51,872 nt of DNA from Gordonia otitidis NBRC 100426 (GTDB taxonomy: Bacteria > Actinomycetota > Actinomycetes > Mycobacteriales > Mycobacteriaceae): assembly GCF_000248075.1 (NCBI RefSeq), contig NZ_BAFB01000111.1:1-51872 (forward strand), written 5' to 3'. Numbering within the stretch: position 1 is the first letter of the stretch; each line of letters starts with the position of its first letter. This document shows positions 32,847-41,677 of this stretch, in pieces. The translations under genes and the position numbers were made by a program. The notes below the pieces were generated by a model. It made no database searches and was not told the DNA's origin. It saw only the letters and a list, made by a program, of their open reading frames with translations.

Positions 32847-35800
32847 GATGATGTTCCTTTCGGAGAAGACGGGGAGGTCGACGTGGCGCCGTCGGATACC
32901 GCGAGCCCGCCACCGGACGACGGCCACCAGATCCGTGAGCCGAGCACATGCAGTACCGACGGGACCAGCACCGTCCGCACCACGGCGATATCGAGCAGCA
33001 GTCCGATGCCGATGGTGAATCCGGTCTGCAGGAGGAGGATGACCGAACCGCTCATGAGCGCGAACATCGTGACGGCGAAGACGATCCCTGCCGTGGTGAT
33101 GACCCGGCCGGTGCTACCGAACGTCCGTAGAATCGCCGACGTCGTTCCGCTCGAGGAGTTTTCCCGAACACGCGAGGCGAACAGCATGCTGTAGTCGGCG
33201 CCGACGGCCACCAGACTCATGAACGAGACGGGTAGCACCGACCAGTGCAGCCCGATACCGATGATGTGTTGCCACACGAGCACACTGATGCCTGCTGCAC
33301 TGAGAAACGACAGCAACACCGTGGCGACCAGGATGAAGGGCGCGAGCAGGCTGCGCAACAGAGCGACCAGGATGACGAACACCGCGGCAAGCGCAACGAT
33401 CCCGAACATCAGGAAGTCCTTCTCCGACTGCGCGATGAGGTCCGAGGTGATCGACGTCAGTCCGGTCGCATCCACACGTGCGTGTGACAGGCCACTGCCC
33501 TTCAGAGACTGTTCGGCAGTCGTCGAGATGTCGGATACATGGCTGGTCGCCTGCTCACCGTAGGGATTTCCCGACGGGATCACAAGCATACGAGCCACCC
33601 GGCCGTCGGACGACATGAGCATCTTCGACCCCGCCACCAGCCGTGGATCCTCGAATGCACTGCGCGGCAGATAGAACCCCGCGCCGGGGCCCTGCGACGT
33701 CGCCTTACCCATCTCCGAGAGATATCCGGAGGCCTCGTCGAGTCCGCTGCGGAGTTGGTCGGTCATCGACACAACGGTGTCGGTCCCGGTCTTGGCTTCC
33801 GAAAGCCCCTGTGCCAGTTGATCCATACCCGACGTGAGCTGTCCCATACCGTCGCGCAGTCGTGTGAGATCCGAGCGGATGGACTCCGGCGAGCGCCCGC
33901 CCAATGATGCAGTGAGGGTGGAGATGGCCGAGAGTCCGGCGCGCAGATCGGGCATGACCGACGACACCGTCCGCAGGTCGTCGGGATCGAGGTTCGCCGC
34001 GTTCTGCGCCGCCGTGAACGCCGCGCTCAGCGCATGATTCGACATGCCGTCGAGTTGCGCGAACAGCGATCGCCCCTGCATACAGAGCGGCGAACTCAGA
34101 CACTGCGCGGAGGGTTGCGGGGACGCATACGGAGCGAGCGCCCGCGAGAGCGAATCGATGGCCTGCCGCTGTGAGTTCAGCGTCGACACCAGCGTCTGCA
34201 GTGACGACAGTTGCGGTTCCAATCGCGCGAGTACCTGGGCCAATGACTGACCGTCAGCGGTCCGGGCGGTAGCGATGTTGTCGGCCAGGGGAAGCAGATC
34301 GAGAACCGAGTTCGACAGGTCGACAACCTGGTTGACGCCCGACACCAGCTCGGGCAGTTGCTTGGTCGACTCGACCGCACCGTCACGAAGCGCGGTCATG
34401 CCCTGTGTCAGTCGCTCCAGATCCGGTCGGGCGTCTCCGATCTGGGTTCCGGCGTCGGCGAGTCGACCAGCGATCAGTGCCGCCTGGTATCCGATGGCCG
34501 ATTCGGGCAGTTGGCGACCGTCGGGCCTGGTCAACGAGCGTACGTACGCGACGTTCGGGAGGTCGGTGACCGCTGAGGCAACGCGATCGAGCGCGGCGAG
34601 ATCGGTGGTGGTACGCATGTCGTGATCGCTGCGGATGATCAGGAACTCCGGGACGATTTCGTTTGCGCCATAGTGTTTCGCGACGAGATCGTACCCGCGG
34701 GAGCTGTCGGTGGGATGCAGCTGCATGGCGTTGTCGTCGCCGTTGGCGCGGAAGGTCACGACGGGTACCGCCAGCAGGATCAGCAACAGCAACGACGCCC
34801 CCGCCAACGCGCCGGAGCGGCGCAGGATGAAGCGACCGCGGCGGCGCCAGATGAAGTCTCGGGAAGGCCGTGGTTCGATCCTGCCGTGTCGGCCAAGAAT
34901 GGCCATCATCGCGGGAGTGAATGTCAGTGCGACAGCGAGTGTGACGACGAGTCCGATCGCAATCGGCGGCCCCGAGGTGGTGAACATCCCGTTGCGGGCC
35001 ATGAGCATCGCCGTGGCCGACGCCGCAATGGTGAGTGCCGACGCCGTGAGTACCTCCCCGACACTGAGCCCGGCGAACCCGACAGCCGACCGGGACGGGA
35101 GCCCCTTCCGTCTGCCGTCGTGATAGGCGGCCATCTGGAAGATGGCGTAGTCGGTACCCGCGGCCAACACCAGCGCGGTCATCAACGTGACGGTCAGCGT
35201 CGACAACGCGAGTGCCCCGTTGTCTCCCAACCCGGACACCACGGCACGCGACGCCGCCAACGACACACCGATCGTCAGGAGCGGCACCAGCGCGGCGATC
35301 ACCGAGCGATACGACATCACCATGAGCACCGTGATCAACAGGACCGAGACCGCGGTGATCACGACCATCGATGTGTCCAAGGACGTGAACTCGTCGACGA
35401 CGACCGGCGCGGGACCCGAGAAATGGGTCTGCAGACCCGCGGGCTTCTCGACAGCATCGAGATGATGACGAACCGCTTCGGTGGCGCGATGTGCCGCCGC
35501 AGTACCGATGGCTCCCCGTTCGGCGACCAGCAGCGTGATCGCCTTGCCGTCGGGGCTGACCGCGTAGTCGCGCGTCGCCGGATTCCCGAACATGTCCAGC
35601 ACGTACGAGACGTGCTCCCGGTCATCGAGCAGCCGCTGCACGACCGCGGAGTAATAGCGCTCTTCTGCAGGTCCGATCACGTTATCGCCTGCCATCACCA
35701 CCGACCCGACCGCCGTGGAGGGATCATTGCCGAAGTCACGCGCCATATCGGCGATCGCCTGTGTCGACGGCAGATCCGCAGGCACGATCGCGGCTGACTT

Positions 35801-35965
35801 CTCTGCCGCCGTCTGCTCGATCTGGGGTATCGCGATGTTGAGGGCACCGACCACGACGACCCAGAAACCCACGACCCACCATGGGTAGGCCGCCGCCAGA
35901 CGGCCGGGGGCCGCGAGCACCGATCGTGCCGTCACGCTTCTCCCCATACGCGGTCGACGTCGCAT
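32843..35965 (-). CDS. MmpL-family RND transporter
   Basis: An MMPL/RND exporter of about 1040 residues for lipids or siderophores at the inner membrane. Helix 1 (YPWWVVGFWVVVVGAL) is followed by a periplasmic porter domain, helices 2-6 with GTDYAIFQMAAYHDGR, a long second periplasmic loop, and helices 8-12 with VGADYSMLFASRVREN. These two (G)xDY motifs carry the proton-relay Asp-Tyr pairs. The loop between about 530 and 780 has heptad-like Leu repeats typical of the MmpL4/5-type coiled coil and a Cys pair (about C622 and C628). I prefer the ATG at 35965 (GAGAGGG upstream) over 35986. Two TetR genes lie divergently upstream. Confidence 0.9.
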   Translation of the reverse strand: MRRRPRMGRSVTARSVLAAPGRLAAAYPWWVVGFWVVVVGALNIAIPQIEQTAAEKSAAIVPADLPSTQAIADMARDFGNDPSTAVGSVVMAGDNVIGPAEERYYSAVVQRLLDDREHVSYVLDMFGNPATRDYAVSPDGKAITLLVAERGAIGTAAAHRATEAVRHHLDAVEKPAGLQTHFSGPAPVVVDEFTSLDTSMVVITAVSVLLITVLMVMSYRSVIAALVPLLTIGVSLAASRAVVSGLGDNGALALSTLTVTLMTALVLAAGTDYAIFQMAAYHDGRRKGLPSRSAVGFAGLSVGEVLTASALTIAASATAMLMARNGMFTTSGPPIAIGLVVTLAVALTFTPAMMAILGRHGRIEPRPSRDFIWRRRGRFILRRSGALAGASLLLLILLAVPVVTFRANGDDNAMQLHPTDSSRGYDLVAKHYGANEIVPEFLIIRSDHDMRTTTDLAALDRVASAVTDLPNVAYVRSLTRPDGRQLPESAIGYQAALIAGRLADAGTQIGDARPDLERLTQGMTALRDGAVESTKQLPELVSGVNQVVDLSNSVLDLLPLADNIATARTADGQSLAQVLARLEPQLSSLQTLVSTLNSQRQAIDSLSRALAPYASPQPSAQCLSSPLCMQGRSLFAQLDGMSNHALSAAFTAAQNAANLDPDDLRTVSSVMPDLRAGLSAISTLTASLGGRSPESIRSDLTRLRDGMGQLTSGMDQLAQGLSEAKTGTDTVVSMTDQLRSGLDEASGYLSEMGKATSQGPGAGFYLPRSAFEDPRLVAGSKMLMSSDGRVARMLVIPSGNPYGEQATSHVSDISTTAEQSLKGSGLSHARVDATGLTSITSDLIAQSEKDFLMFGIVALAAVFVILVALLRSLLAPFILVATVLLSFLSAAGISVLVWQHIIGIGLHWSVLPVSFMSLVAVGADYSMLFASRVRENSSSGTTSAILRTFGSTGRVITTAGIVFAVTMFALMSGSVILLLQTGFTIGIGLLLDIAVVRTVLVPSVLHVLGSRIWWPSSGGGLAVSDGATSTSPSSPKGTSS

Positions 35966-36052
35966 CCCCACCCTCTCGCGAGACATTTAGACACAAAATG
36001 ACTCATTGATCGAGACGGTAGCATCGTGCGTAATCGAGGACAAGAAGGGCTC

Positions 36053-36700
36053 ATGAGCAACGACGATGCGATGTCGGCGATACGCCAACTCCTCATGACG
36101 CCCGATGTCGATTCCGAACAACCGTCCGCGGTCACCGACGTCCTCGAGGCCGCCGTCGGCGTGATCCTCACGATCGGATGGCAGCGGTTGACGATGGCCG
36201 ACGTCGCCAAGCGGGCAGGCGTCGCCCGTGCCACCGTGTACCGCCACTTCGCAACCAAGGACGATCTGCGACGCGCGGTGGGCGCGCGGGAGGTCCAGAA
36301 GTTCCTCCTAGAAATACTGGAATTGCGTTCCGCCGCACCAGATCTCGAGTCCGGAATGGTAGCGGCCGTCCGTCACATCATCAACGAGGTCCGCACCAAT
36401 CCACTGATCGCACGCCTGCGCGAGACCGACCGCGAGTTGCTCATGGACGTGGTCTCCCGCGACGACATCGTGACCTACGCGACGCAGTTCTGCGCGCAGA
36501 TGTGGCGGACACAGCTGTACGCCGCCGACGATGAGATCGCCGAGGCCGACTGGAACCACCTGCTCATGGTCAGCGAGATCACCGTTCGGGTGTCACTGTC
36601 ACTCGCATTGAACCCCACCACCAGCACCGATCTCAGCACGGAAGAGGGCGCCACCGACTTCGTGCGCAGATTCACCAAAGCCCTCCTGCCTGATGCCTAG
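36053..36700 (+). CDS. TetR/AcrR-family regulator next to mmpL
   Basis: A 215-residue TetR regulator. The HTH is LTMADVAKRAGVARATVYRHFATKDDLRRAV (key part GVARATVYRHF). The ATG at 36053 has AGAAGGG upstream. It is divergent from the MmpL gene across about 90 bases and probably represses it; ATGACTCAT at 35998-36006 is a small dyad in the shared region that could be part of an operator. Its end overlaps the next TetR gene by eight bases, so both regulators are made from one transcript. Confidence 0.87.
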   Translation: MSNDDAMSAIRQLLMTPDVDSEQPSAVTDVLEAAVGVILTIGWQRLTMADVAKRAGVARATVYRHFATKDDLRRAVGAREVQKFLLEILELRSAAPDLESGMVAAVRHIINEVRTNPLIARLRETDRELLMDVVSRDDIVTYATQFCAQMWRTQLYAADDEIAEADWNHLLMVSEITVRVSLSLALNPTTSTDLSTEEGATDFVRRFTKALLPDA

Positions 36701-37280
36701 GATCAAGGCCGGGTCGGTCGCCGAACACCGCGCCGCCGTCATGGCCCAGCTCCTCGACGGCACCGAACGGCTCCTCTTGTCCGGACCGGATGCCACGCTC
36801 ACCGCCGCGGGCATCGCCGCGGAGGCCGGCATCGCGCGCAACAGCATCTACCGCTACGTGTCCTCGGTCGACGATCTGATCGAGATGGTGCTCGAGCGTG
36901 GGTTCACCGACTGGTCGACCGCCGTGACGGAGCGCGTGGCCGAAGCACCCGACCCGCGCACAGCCATCCTCACCTACGCGGAGGCCAACCTCGAGTTCGC
37001 GGCTGACGGCCGACACGCCTGGCGCACCGCCATCTCTCGAATTCACCTGTCCGACAACGCGCGTAGCAGAGTCATGGCCCTACACGAACAGATCACCGAT
37101 ACCCTCCACGAGGCCATCGCCGCCCTCGACGTGCTCGACACAGACCTCACCGAGGCCACCGTCGGCGCCATCGTCGACGCCTGCATCGGCCGCGTCGACG
37201 CCGGGCAACCGGTGTCCGAGGTCATCGACCATGCACGCAAGACCGTCGGCGCGGTGCTCGACGCCTGCATGCCTGACTGA
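36693..37280 (+). CDS. TetR-family regulator upstream of the ABC operon
   Basis: A second TetR protein, 195 residues. HTH: LTAAGIAAEAGIARNSIYRYVSSVDDLIEMVL (key part GIARNSIYRYV). The ATG at 36693 overlaps the previous gene by eight bases. Downstream, after 116 bases holding two palindromes, comes an FtsX-type permease and ATPase pair, its likely target. It could act with the preceding TetR, but their HTH recognition helices differ, so separate operators are likely. Confidence 0.87.
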   Translation: MPRIKAGSVAEHRAAVMAQLLDGTERLLLSGPDATLTAAGIAAEAGIARNSIYRYVSSVDDLIEMVLERGFTDWSTAVTERVAEAPDPRTAILTYAEANLEFAADGRHAWRTAISRIHLSDNARSRVMALHEQITDTLHEAIAALDVLDTDLTEATVGAIVDACIGRVDAGQPVSEVIDHARKTVGAVLDACMPD

Positions 37281-37330
37281 CGATTCGACGTTCCGACCCC
37301 AGCGCCTCGGGAGATCTCGCACACAGAATT

Positions 37331-37349
37331 TTGGGGACACGGTGTCCCC
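37331..37349. promoter_or_regulatory. Perfect 19-bp palindrome, candidate TetR operator
   Basis: TGGGGACACGGTGTCCCCA, arms of nine bases around a central G, 48 bases upstream of the permease ATG and 50 bases past the TetR stop. Such symmetry in an intergenic promoter region strongly suggests a repressor site. Confidence 0.7.
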
Positions 37350-37361
37350 ATGTGTAGATTC

Positions 37362-37384
37362 ACTTAGCGACAGTATGTCTCTAA
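37362..37384. promoter_or_regulatory. Second inverted repeat upstream of the ABC operon
   Basis: CTTAGCGACA (37362-37371) and TGTCTCTAAG (37375-37384) pair at 9 of 10 positions around GTA. It abuts the ribosome site AAGGAA at 37385-37390 of the permease gene. It may be a second operator or a second half of a composite TetR site. Confidence 0.55.
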
Positions 37385-37396
37385 GAAGGAACCCGA

Positions 37397-38482
37397 ATGT
37401 TTGTCGCTCTCCACGAGTTACGCGCGGCCTGGGGCCGATTCATGTTGATGGGTGTGGTGATTGCCCTGGTCTCCGCCCTGGTCGGAATGGTCTCCGGCTT
37501 CACCATCGGCCTCGGCAACGACACCGTATCCGCACTGCGGGCCATGCCCACCGACTCAATGGTCTTCGCCAAGGGGACATCCGATTTCACCCGCAGCGTG
37601 CTGACCGGGGATCAGGTCTCGGCTTGGGCTCGACACTCCGGTGTGAACGCACACCCGCTCGGCATCGGGATCTTCCACGGCGAGACGTCCGACGACTCGT
37701 CGGTCGACATGGCCGTGATCGGAGCCGAACCGCACAGTCCCCTGCTTCCGGCGACCACCCATGGCCGGCAGGTCGCGGCACCGGGCGAGGTGGTGGTCTC
37801 CGAGGGCTTGGCGGACAGCGGGATTCGTATCGGCGATTCCATCAGGATCGACAACTCCGACGTCGGACTCCACGTCGTCGGCATCACCGACACACTCTCC
37901 TACGGCCACGTGGCAGCCGCATACGTCCCCCTCGACACCTGGCGACTCCTACGTTTCGCACCCGACGGGAACCTGCGCCCACACGACGAGGGAGCAGCCG
38001 GAGCGATCGCACTCACCGGGGGCAGCGCACCTGCGGAACTCGCTGACACGCATGTGGTCGGTGAGGACGTCATTCTCGCTGCGGCACCCGGCTATTCGGG
38101 AGAGCGACTGACCATGAACTCGATCATCGCGTTCCTCTACGTCATCGCGCCGCTCATCGTGGCAGCCTTCTTCGCGGTCTGGGTCGTCCAGCGTCGCTCC
38201 GTCTATGCACTACAGCGCGCACTGGGGGTGTCGCGCCTGGCACTCGTGGGCGCCGCACTGGCGCAGGCAGCCGTGGTCGTGGTTCTTGCGACCGTCATCG
38301 GTTCGGCCATCGCGTATCTGCTCGGCCTCGCGATGGGCTCGGCCGTTCCGTTCGATCTACCGGCAACGTCATTGGCCACCACCGGCATCGCCGTCATCGC
38401 GGCGTCGATGATCGGCTCGGCTATCAGCCTCCGATGGGTTCTGACAGCAGACCCCCAGATCATGTTAGGAGAATCGCGATGA
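37397..38482 (+). CDS. FtsX/MacB-type ABC transporter permease
   Basis: A 361-residue permease with the FtsX architecture: one N-terminal helix (FMLMGVVIALVSALVGMVSG), an extracytoplasmic domain of about 200 residues, and three C-terminal helices beginning IIAFLYVIAPLIVAAFFAVWVV. The RRSVYALQRALGVSR loop is the site that contacts the ATPase in this class. Such pairs act by mechanotransmission on lipoproteins, peptides or envelope enzymes rather than by classic import. AAGGAA upstream of the ATG. The stop overlaps the ATPase start as ATGA. Probably regulated by the upstream TetR at the palindromes. Confidence 0.88.
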   Translation: MFVALHELRAAWGRFMLMGVVIALVSALVGMVSGFTIGLGNDTVSALRAMPTDSMVFAKGTSDFTRSVLTGDQVSAWARHSGVNAHPLGIGIFHGETSDDSSVDMAVIGAEPHSPLLPATTHGRQVAAPGEVVVSEGLADSGIRIGDSIRIDNSDVGLHVVGITDTLSYGHVAAAYVPLDTWRLLRFAPDGNLRPHDEGAAGAIALTGGSAPAELADTHVVGEDVILAAAPGYSGERLTMNSIIAFLYVIAPLIVAAFFAVWVVQRRSVYALQRALGVSRLALVGAALAQAAVVVVLATVIGSAIAYLLGLAMGSAVPFDLPATSLATTGIAVIAASMIGSAISLRWVLTADPQIMLGESR

Positions 38483-39141
38483 GCCTCGACCTACACGACA
38501 TCGTCGTCGAATATCGTTCCAGCACAGAGACATCACGTGTCCTCGACCACGTGTCGATGAGTTTCGCCCGTGGCCGGATGACCACGATCACCGGCCCGTC
38601 GGGATCCGGCAAGTCGACGCTGCTCGGCGTCTGCGGAGCGCTCCGACGACCCGATGGCGGAACTCTCACTCTCGACGACACCGATGTCACGGCGCTGTCC
38701 GACCGTCGTCGCACGGAGTTGCGCAGACACCAGGTGGGGTATGTGTTCCAGAGCGGAAATCTCTTCCCCGGACTCACCGCGATAGACCAGGTGCTCGCGA
38801 TGGCGGCGATCTCCGGGCGACGACCACGCTCGATGCGGGCTCGCGCGCACGAACTGCTCGACGCGGTGGGGCTCGCCGACGCTGTCCAGTCGAGGCCCGA
38901 GCAGCTGTCCGGAGGCCAGCGGCAACGGGTCGCGATCGCCCGTGCACTGATCCACGAGCCCAGAATCCTCCTCGTCGACGAACCAACGGCAGCGGTCGAC
39001 CGATCACAGGCAGGCACGATCACGGATCTGCTGCACAGCGTGACGACCGAGCACGACTGCATTACCGTCGTCGCCACACACGACCCGGAGGTCGTGGCCC
39101 GCGCCGATGCCACGGTCGACCTCGCCCACGCGGTTCGGTGA
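38479..39141 (+). CDS. ABC transporter ATPase, LolD/MacB type
   Basis: A 220-residue ATPase: Walker A GPSGSGKS, Q-loop FQSGNLFPGLTAIDQV, signature LSGGQRQRVAIARAL, Walker B ILLVDEPTAAVD, H-loop VVATHDPEV. It forms a complex with the preceding FtsX-like permease; the ATG at 38479 overlaps the permease stop. The open frame upstream of that ATG lies in the permease gene and is not used. The substrate is unknown. Confidence 0.93.
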   Translation: MSLDLHDIVVEYRSSTETSRVLDHVSMSFARGRMTTITGPSGSGKSTLLGVCGALRRPDGGTLTLDDTDVTALSDRRRTELRRHQVGYVFQSGNLFPGLTAIDQVLAMAAISGRRPRSMRARAHELLDAVGLADAVQSRPEQLSGGQRQRVAIARALIHEPRILLVDEPTAAVDRSQAGTITDLLHSVTTEHDCITVVATHDPEVVARADATVDLAHAVR

Positions 39142-39216
39142 CCTCTCGCGCTGATGAGCGCGCACCGATCTCGTCCTTGAACAGCCGCGGTGGAGCCCGA
39201 GGGAGCGCCGACCGCA

Positions 39217-40248
39217 TCAGAACAGCGTCAAGGCCTCAGCCAACTGCGGCGTACCGACGAGGTCGCGCTCCTCGGAACCATCGTGCTCGCCCCTGCCGTG
39301 GTCTCGACCGGCAAGGCCGTGACGGGCCACCAAGGGCTGCAACCGATCTCGCAGCCACGATGAGTACTCCGCGGTGACATAGGCACCACGCCCATAGAGG
39401 CCGCGGTACTTGCGCACCAGCGCCGGGTGGTTCTCGGCGAGCCAATTCATGAACCATGGCTTCGTCGAGCTGCGCAGATGCATCGGAAACGCCGTCACAC
39501 CGGCGGCGCCCGCCTCGGCGAGTGCTCCGAGCAGCGCGTCGAGATGCGCGGTGGAGTCGCTCAGATACGGGATGACCGGCGCGACCATCACGTGTGGCGC
39601 GAAACCCGCCTCGGCGATAGCACGAATGAGCTCCAGCCGCGCCCGCGGCGACGCCGTCCCGGGTTCGATCTGTTTCTGCAGGTCGTTGTCGAAGATCGCC
39701 AACGACACACCGATGCTCACCGGGATCTGCCCGGACGCCTGACGCAGCAGGGGCAGATCCCGACGTAACAGCGTGCCCTTCGTCAGTATCGATATCGGGG
39801 TGCCCGACTCCGCCAACGCGGTGATCACGCCGGGCATCAGGCGATAGCGCCCCTCGGCACGCTGATACGGATCGGTGTTGGTACCGAGCGCGACGGTGTC
39901 CTGTTGCCAGGAGCGCCGACGGAGTTCTTTGCGCAACACCGCGGCGACGTTGAGCTTGACCACCACCTGGGAGTCGAAATCACGGCCGGCATCGAGGTCG
40001 AGGTATTCGTGCGTCGGCCGCGCGAAACAGTAGCGGCACGCGTGAGAACATCCGCGAAAGGTGTTGACCGTGAACCGAAACGGTAGTCCCGACCCCTCCG
40101 GCATCGCGTTGAGCGCACTCTTGGCGAGTACCTCGTGAAAGGTGATGCCCTCGAACTCCGGGGTCTGCACAGACCGCACGAGGCCAGCACGCGCAAACCC
40201 GGGTAGCGCGCCGTCGTCGACTTCGACCACTTGTTCGGACCACCTCAT
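39217..40248 (-). CDS. Rv2578c-family radical SAM protein
   Basis: A SplB-like radical SAM protein of 343 residues. The [4Fe-4S] motif is C67-x3-C71-x2-C74 in RGCSHACRYCFARPTH. The following TNTDPYQRAE, ILTKGTLLRRDLPLL and SIGVSLAIFD blocks are shared with SplB and the Rv2578c family. Spore photoproduct lyase repairs UV dimers in spores; this non-sporing relative may act on a DNA lesion, but no reaction is established. In M. tuberculosis Rv2578c belongs to the LexA regulon, and here a LexA-like box lies nine bases upstream of the ATG, which supports a repair link. Confidence 0.85.
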   Translation of the reverse strand: MRWSEQVVEVDDGALPGFARAGLVRSVQTPEFEGITFHEVLAKSALNAMPEGSGLPFRFTVNTFRGCSHACRYCFARPTHEYLDLDAGRDFDSQVVVKLNVAAVLRKELRRRSWQQDTVALGTNTDPYQRAEGRYRLMPGVITALAESGTPISILTKGTLLRRDLPLLRQASGQIPVSIGVSLAIFDNDLQKQIEPGTASPRARLELIRAIAEAGFAPHVMVAPVIPYLSDSTAHLDALLGALAEAGAAGVTAFPMHLRSSTKPWFMNWLAENHPALVRKYRGLYGRGAYVTAEYSSWLRDRLQPLVARHGLAGRDHGRGEHDGSEERDLVGTPQLAEALTLF

Positions 40249-40256
40249 GGGACGAG

Positions 40257-40272
40257 TCGAACATACGTACTA
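40257..40272. promoter_or_regulatory. Candidate LexA (SOS) box of the radical SAM gene
   Basis: TCGAACATACGTACTA has a perfect left half-site and an imperfect right one (GTACTA for GTTCGA). It sits immediately upstream of the radical SAM gene. Support comes from the known LexA control of Rv2578c; the match alone is moderate. Confidence 0.55.
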
Positions 40273-40353
40273 GGTGGTGTCAACCCGCCTCACGACCGCG
40301 ACAGTCGGCACCGAGCAACGACCGCGAGTCCGTTACGCGGCTATCATGCCGGT

Positions 40354-41628
40354 ATGTCATTCGCCGACAGCTATCGCACACCGGGTCCGCAGTACCTGGT
40401 GGCAGGCCGATATCGGCTGCGATCGCGAATAGGCGGCGGCGGCATGGGCACCGTGTGGCTCGCGCGTGACCAACTCCTCGACCGCGACGTCGCGGTCAAG
40501 CAGGTGCTGTCCACCGAGGGCCTCTCCGACGATTCTGCCGACAACGCGCGTAAGCGCGCCATGCGTGAGGGGAGGATCGCGGCAAAACTCGCCCACCGCA
40601 ACGCGATCGCCATGCACGACGTCGCGCTCGACCGTGGCGAACCGTGGCTGGTGATGGAATATCTGCCGTCGCGCAGCATCGCACAGATCCTCCACTCGAG
40701 CGGGACGCTGGAGGTGACCGAAGCCGCCAAGATAGGTGCACAGGTGGCTGACGCCATGACCGAAGCCCACGCGGCAGGGATCGTCCACCGCGACATCAAG
40801 CCGGGCAACATTCTGATCTCCGAGTCGGGGCGTAACGCGGGGCTGGTGAAGCTCACCGACTTCGGGATCTCTCGCGCCAAGGACGACGTCTCACTCACCC
40901 AGACCGGCGTGATCACCGGCACACCAGCCTATTTCGCACCGGAGGTCGCACGCGGCGCGGAGCCGTCGGAGGCCTCCGACGTCTACTCACTCGGCGCGAC
41001 GATCTACACGATGGTCGAGGGCGAACCACCGTTCGGCGTCGACGACAACTCCCTGGTGATGCTGCACAAGGTCGCGCGGGCGCAGATCAATCCGATGACC
41101 CGCGCAGGCGCTCTCGAATCGGTGTTGTTGCAGATGCTCGAACCGAGTCCCAAGAAGCGGATCACGATGTCGCAGGCGCGTGACGAACTCGTCGCCGCGG
41201 CCTCGGGCGGACACGCGAGCGCCGACCAGGTGCTCACCAGTCTCATCCCCCGCTCGGGGGTCGCCACCCTGCCGCCACACCCGCGTACCGATCCGGGTGT
41301 CGGTGCCCGCCAGGGACAGCCTCATTCGGGTCGCTCCGCCTCCGACTATCCGGCCGCCGCTTTTCGTTCGACACCGTCGCGCCCGACCTCGAGCGGCGGA
41401 GCGTCGGTGGCGGGTGGCTGGCAGACCTCACAGTCGGCTGCGCCGTCGACTCATCGCGATCACACGCTCGTGTCGTCGACGCCGCACTTCCCGTCGGAGA
41501 TGTACTCGAGTCCCCCGCCCCGGCAGCACTCATCGGGAACGTCGAGCACCGCTCTGGCAGCGGCCGTATTCGTCTTCTTCGTGGTCCTCGCCATCGTGGT
41601 GGTCCTTGCCATCGCACTGATGCGCTGA
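40354..41628 (+). CDS. Membrane Ser/Thr protein kinase (PknB-type catalytic domain)
   Basis: A Hanks-type kinase of 424 residues. The Gly loop GGGGMG (27-32), VAVK with K49, HRDIKPGN with catalytic D147, DFG (169-171) and the activation loop LTQTGVITGTPAYFAPE are all intact. A Ser/Pro-rich linker (about 290-395) leads to one C-terminal helix (AAVFVFFVVLAIVVVLAIAL). No extracellular sensor domain follows, so the kinase is anchored by a tail helix. The ATG at 40354 has only a weak ribosome site. It converges on the EsrR-like regulator gene; cross-talk between the two is possible but not shown. Confidence 0.9.
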   Translation: MSFADSYRTPGPQYLVAGRYRLRSRIGGGGMGTVWLARDQLLDRDVAVKQVLSTEGLSDDSADNARKRAMREGRIAAKLAHRNAIAMHDVALDRGEPWLVMEYLPSRSIAQILHSSGTLEVTEAAKIGAQVADAMTEAHAAGIVHRDIKPGNILISESGRNAGLVKLTDFGISRAKDDVSLTQTGVITGTPAYFAPEVARGAEPSEASDVYSLGATIYTMVEGEPPFGVDDNSLVMLHKVARAQINPMTRAGALESVLLQMLEPSPKKRITMSQARDELVAAASGGHASADQVLTSLIPRSGVATLPPHPRTDPGVGARQGQPHSGRSASDYPAAAFRSTPSRPTSSGGASVAGGWQTSQSAAPSTHRDHTLVSSTPHFPSEMYSSPPPRQHSSGTSSTALAAAVFVFFVVLAIVVVLAIALMR

Positions 41629-41677
41629 TCGGCGCGACTCACGCACCTGTCCCCGCCGCAGCGAAACCCCCTGCAAC

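Noticed and set aside
32846..32927. N-terminal extension of the dienelactone hydrolase
   Set aside because: It would read inside the MmpL gene with Arg-rich sequence; the ATGA overlap and ribosome site support the ATG at 32846.
37231..38046. 271-residue plus-strand ORF overlapping TetR and the permease
   Set aside because: An out-of-frame shadow rich in Arg/His/Pro; both overlapping real genes have clear domains.
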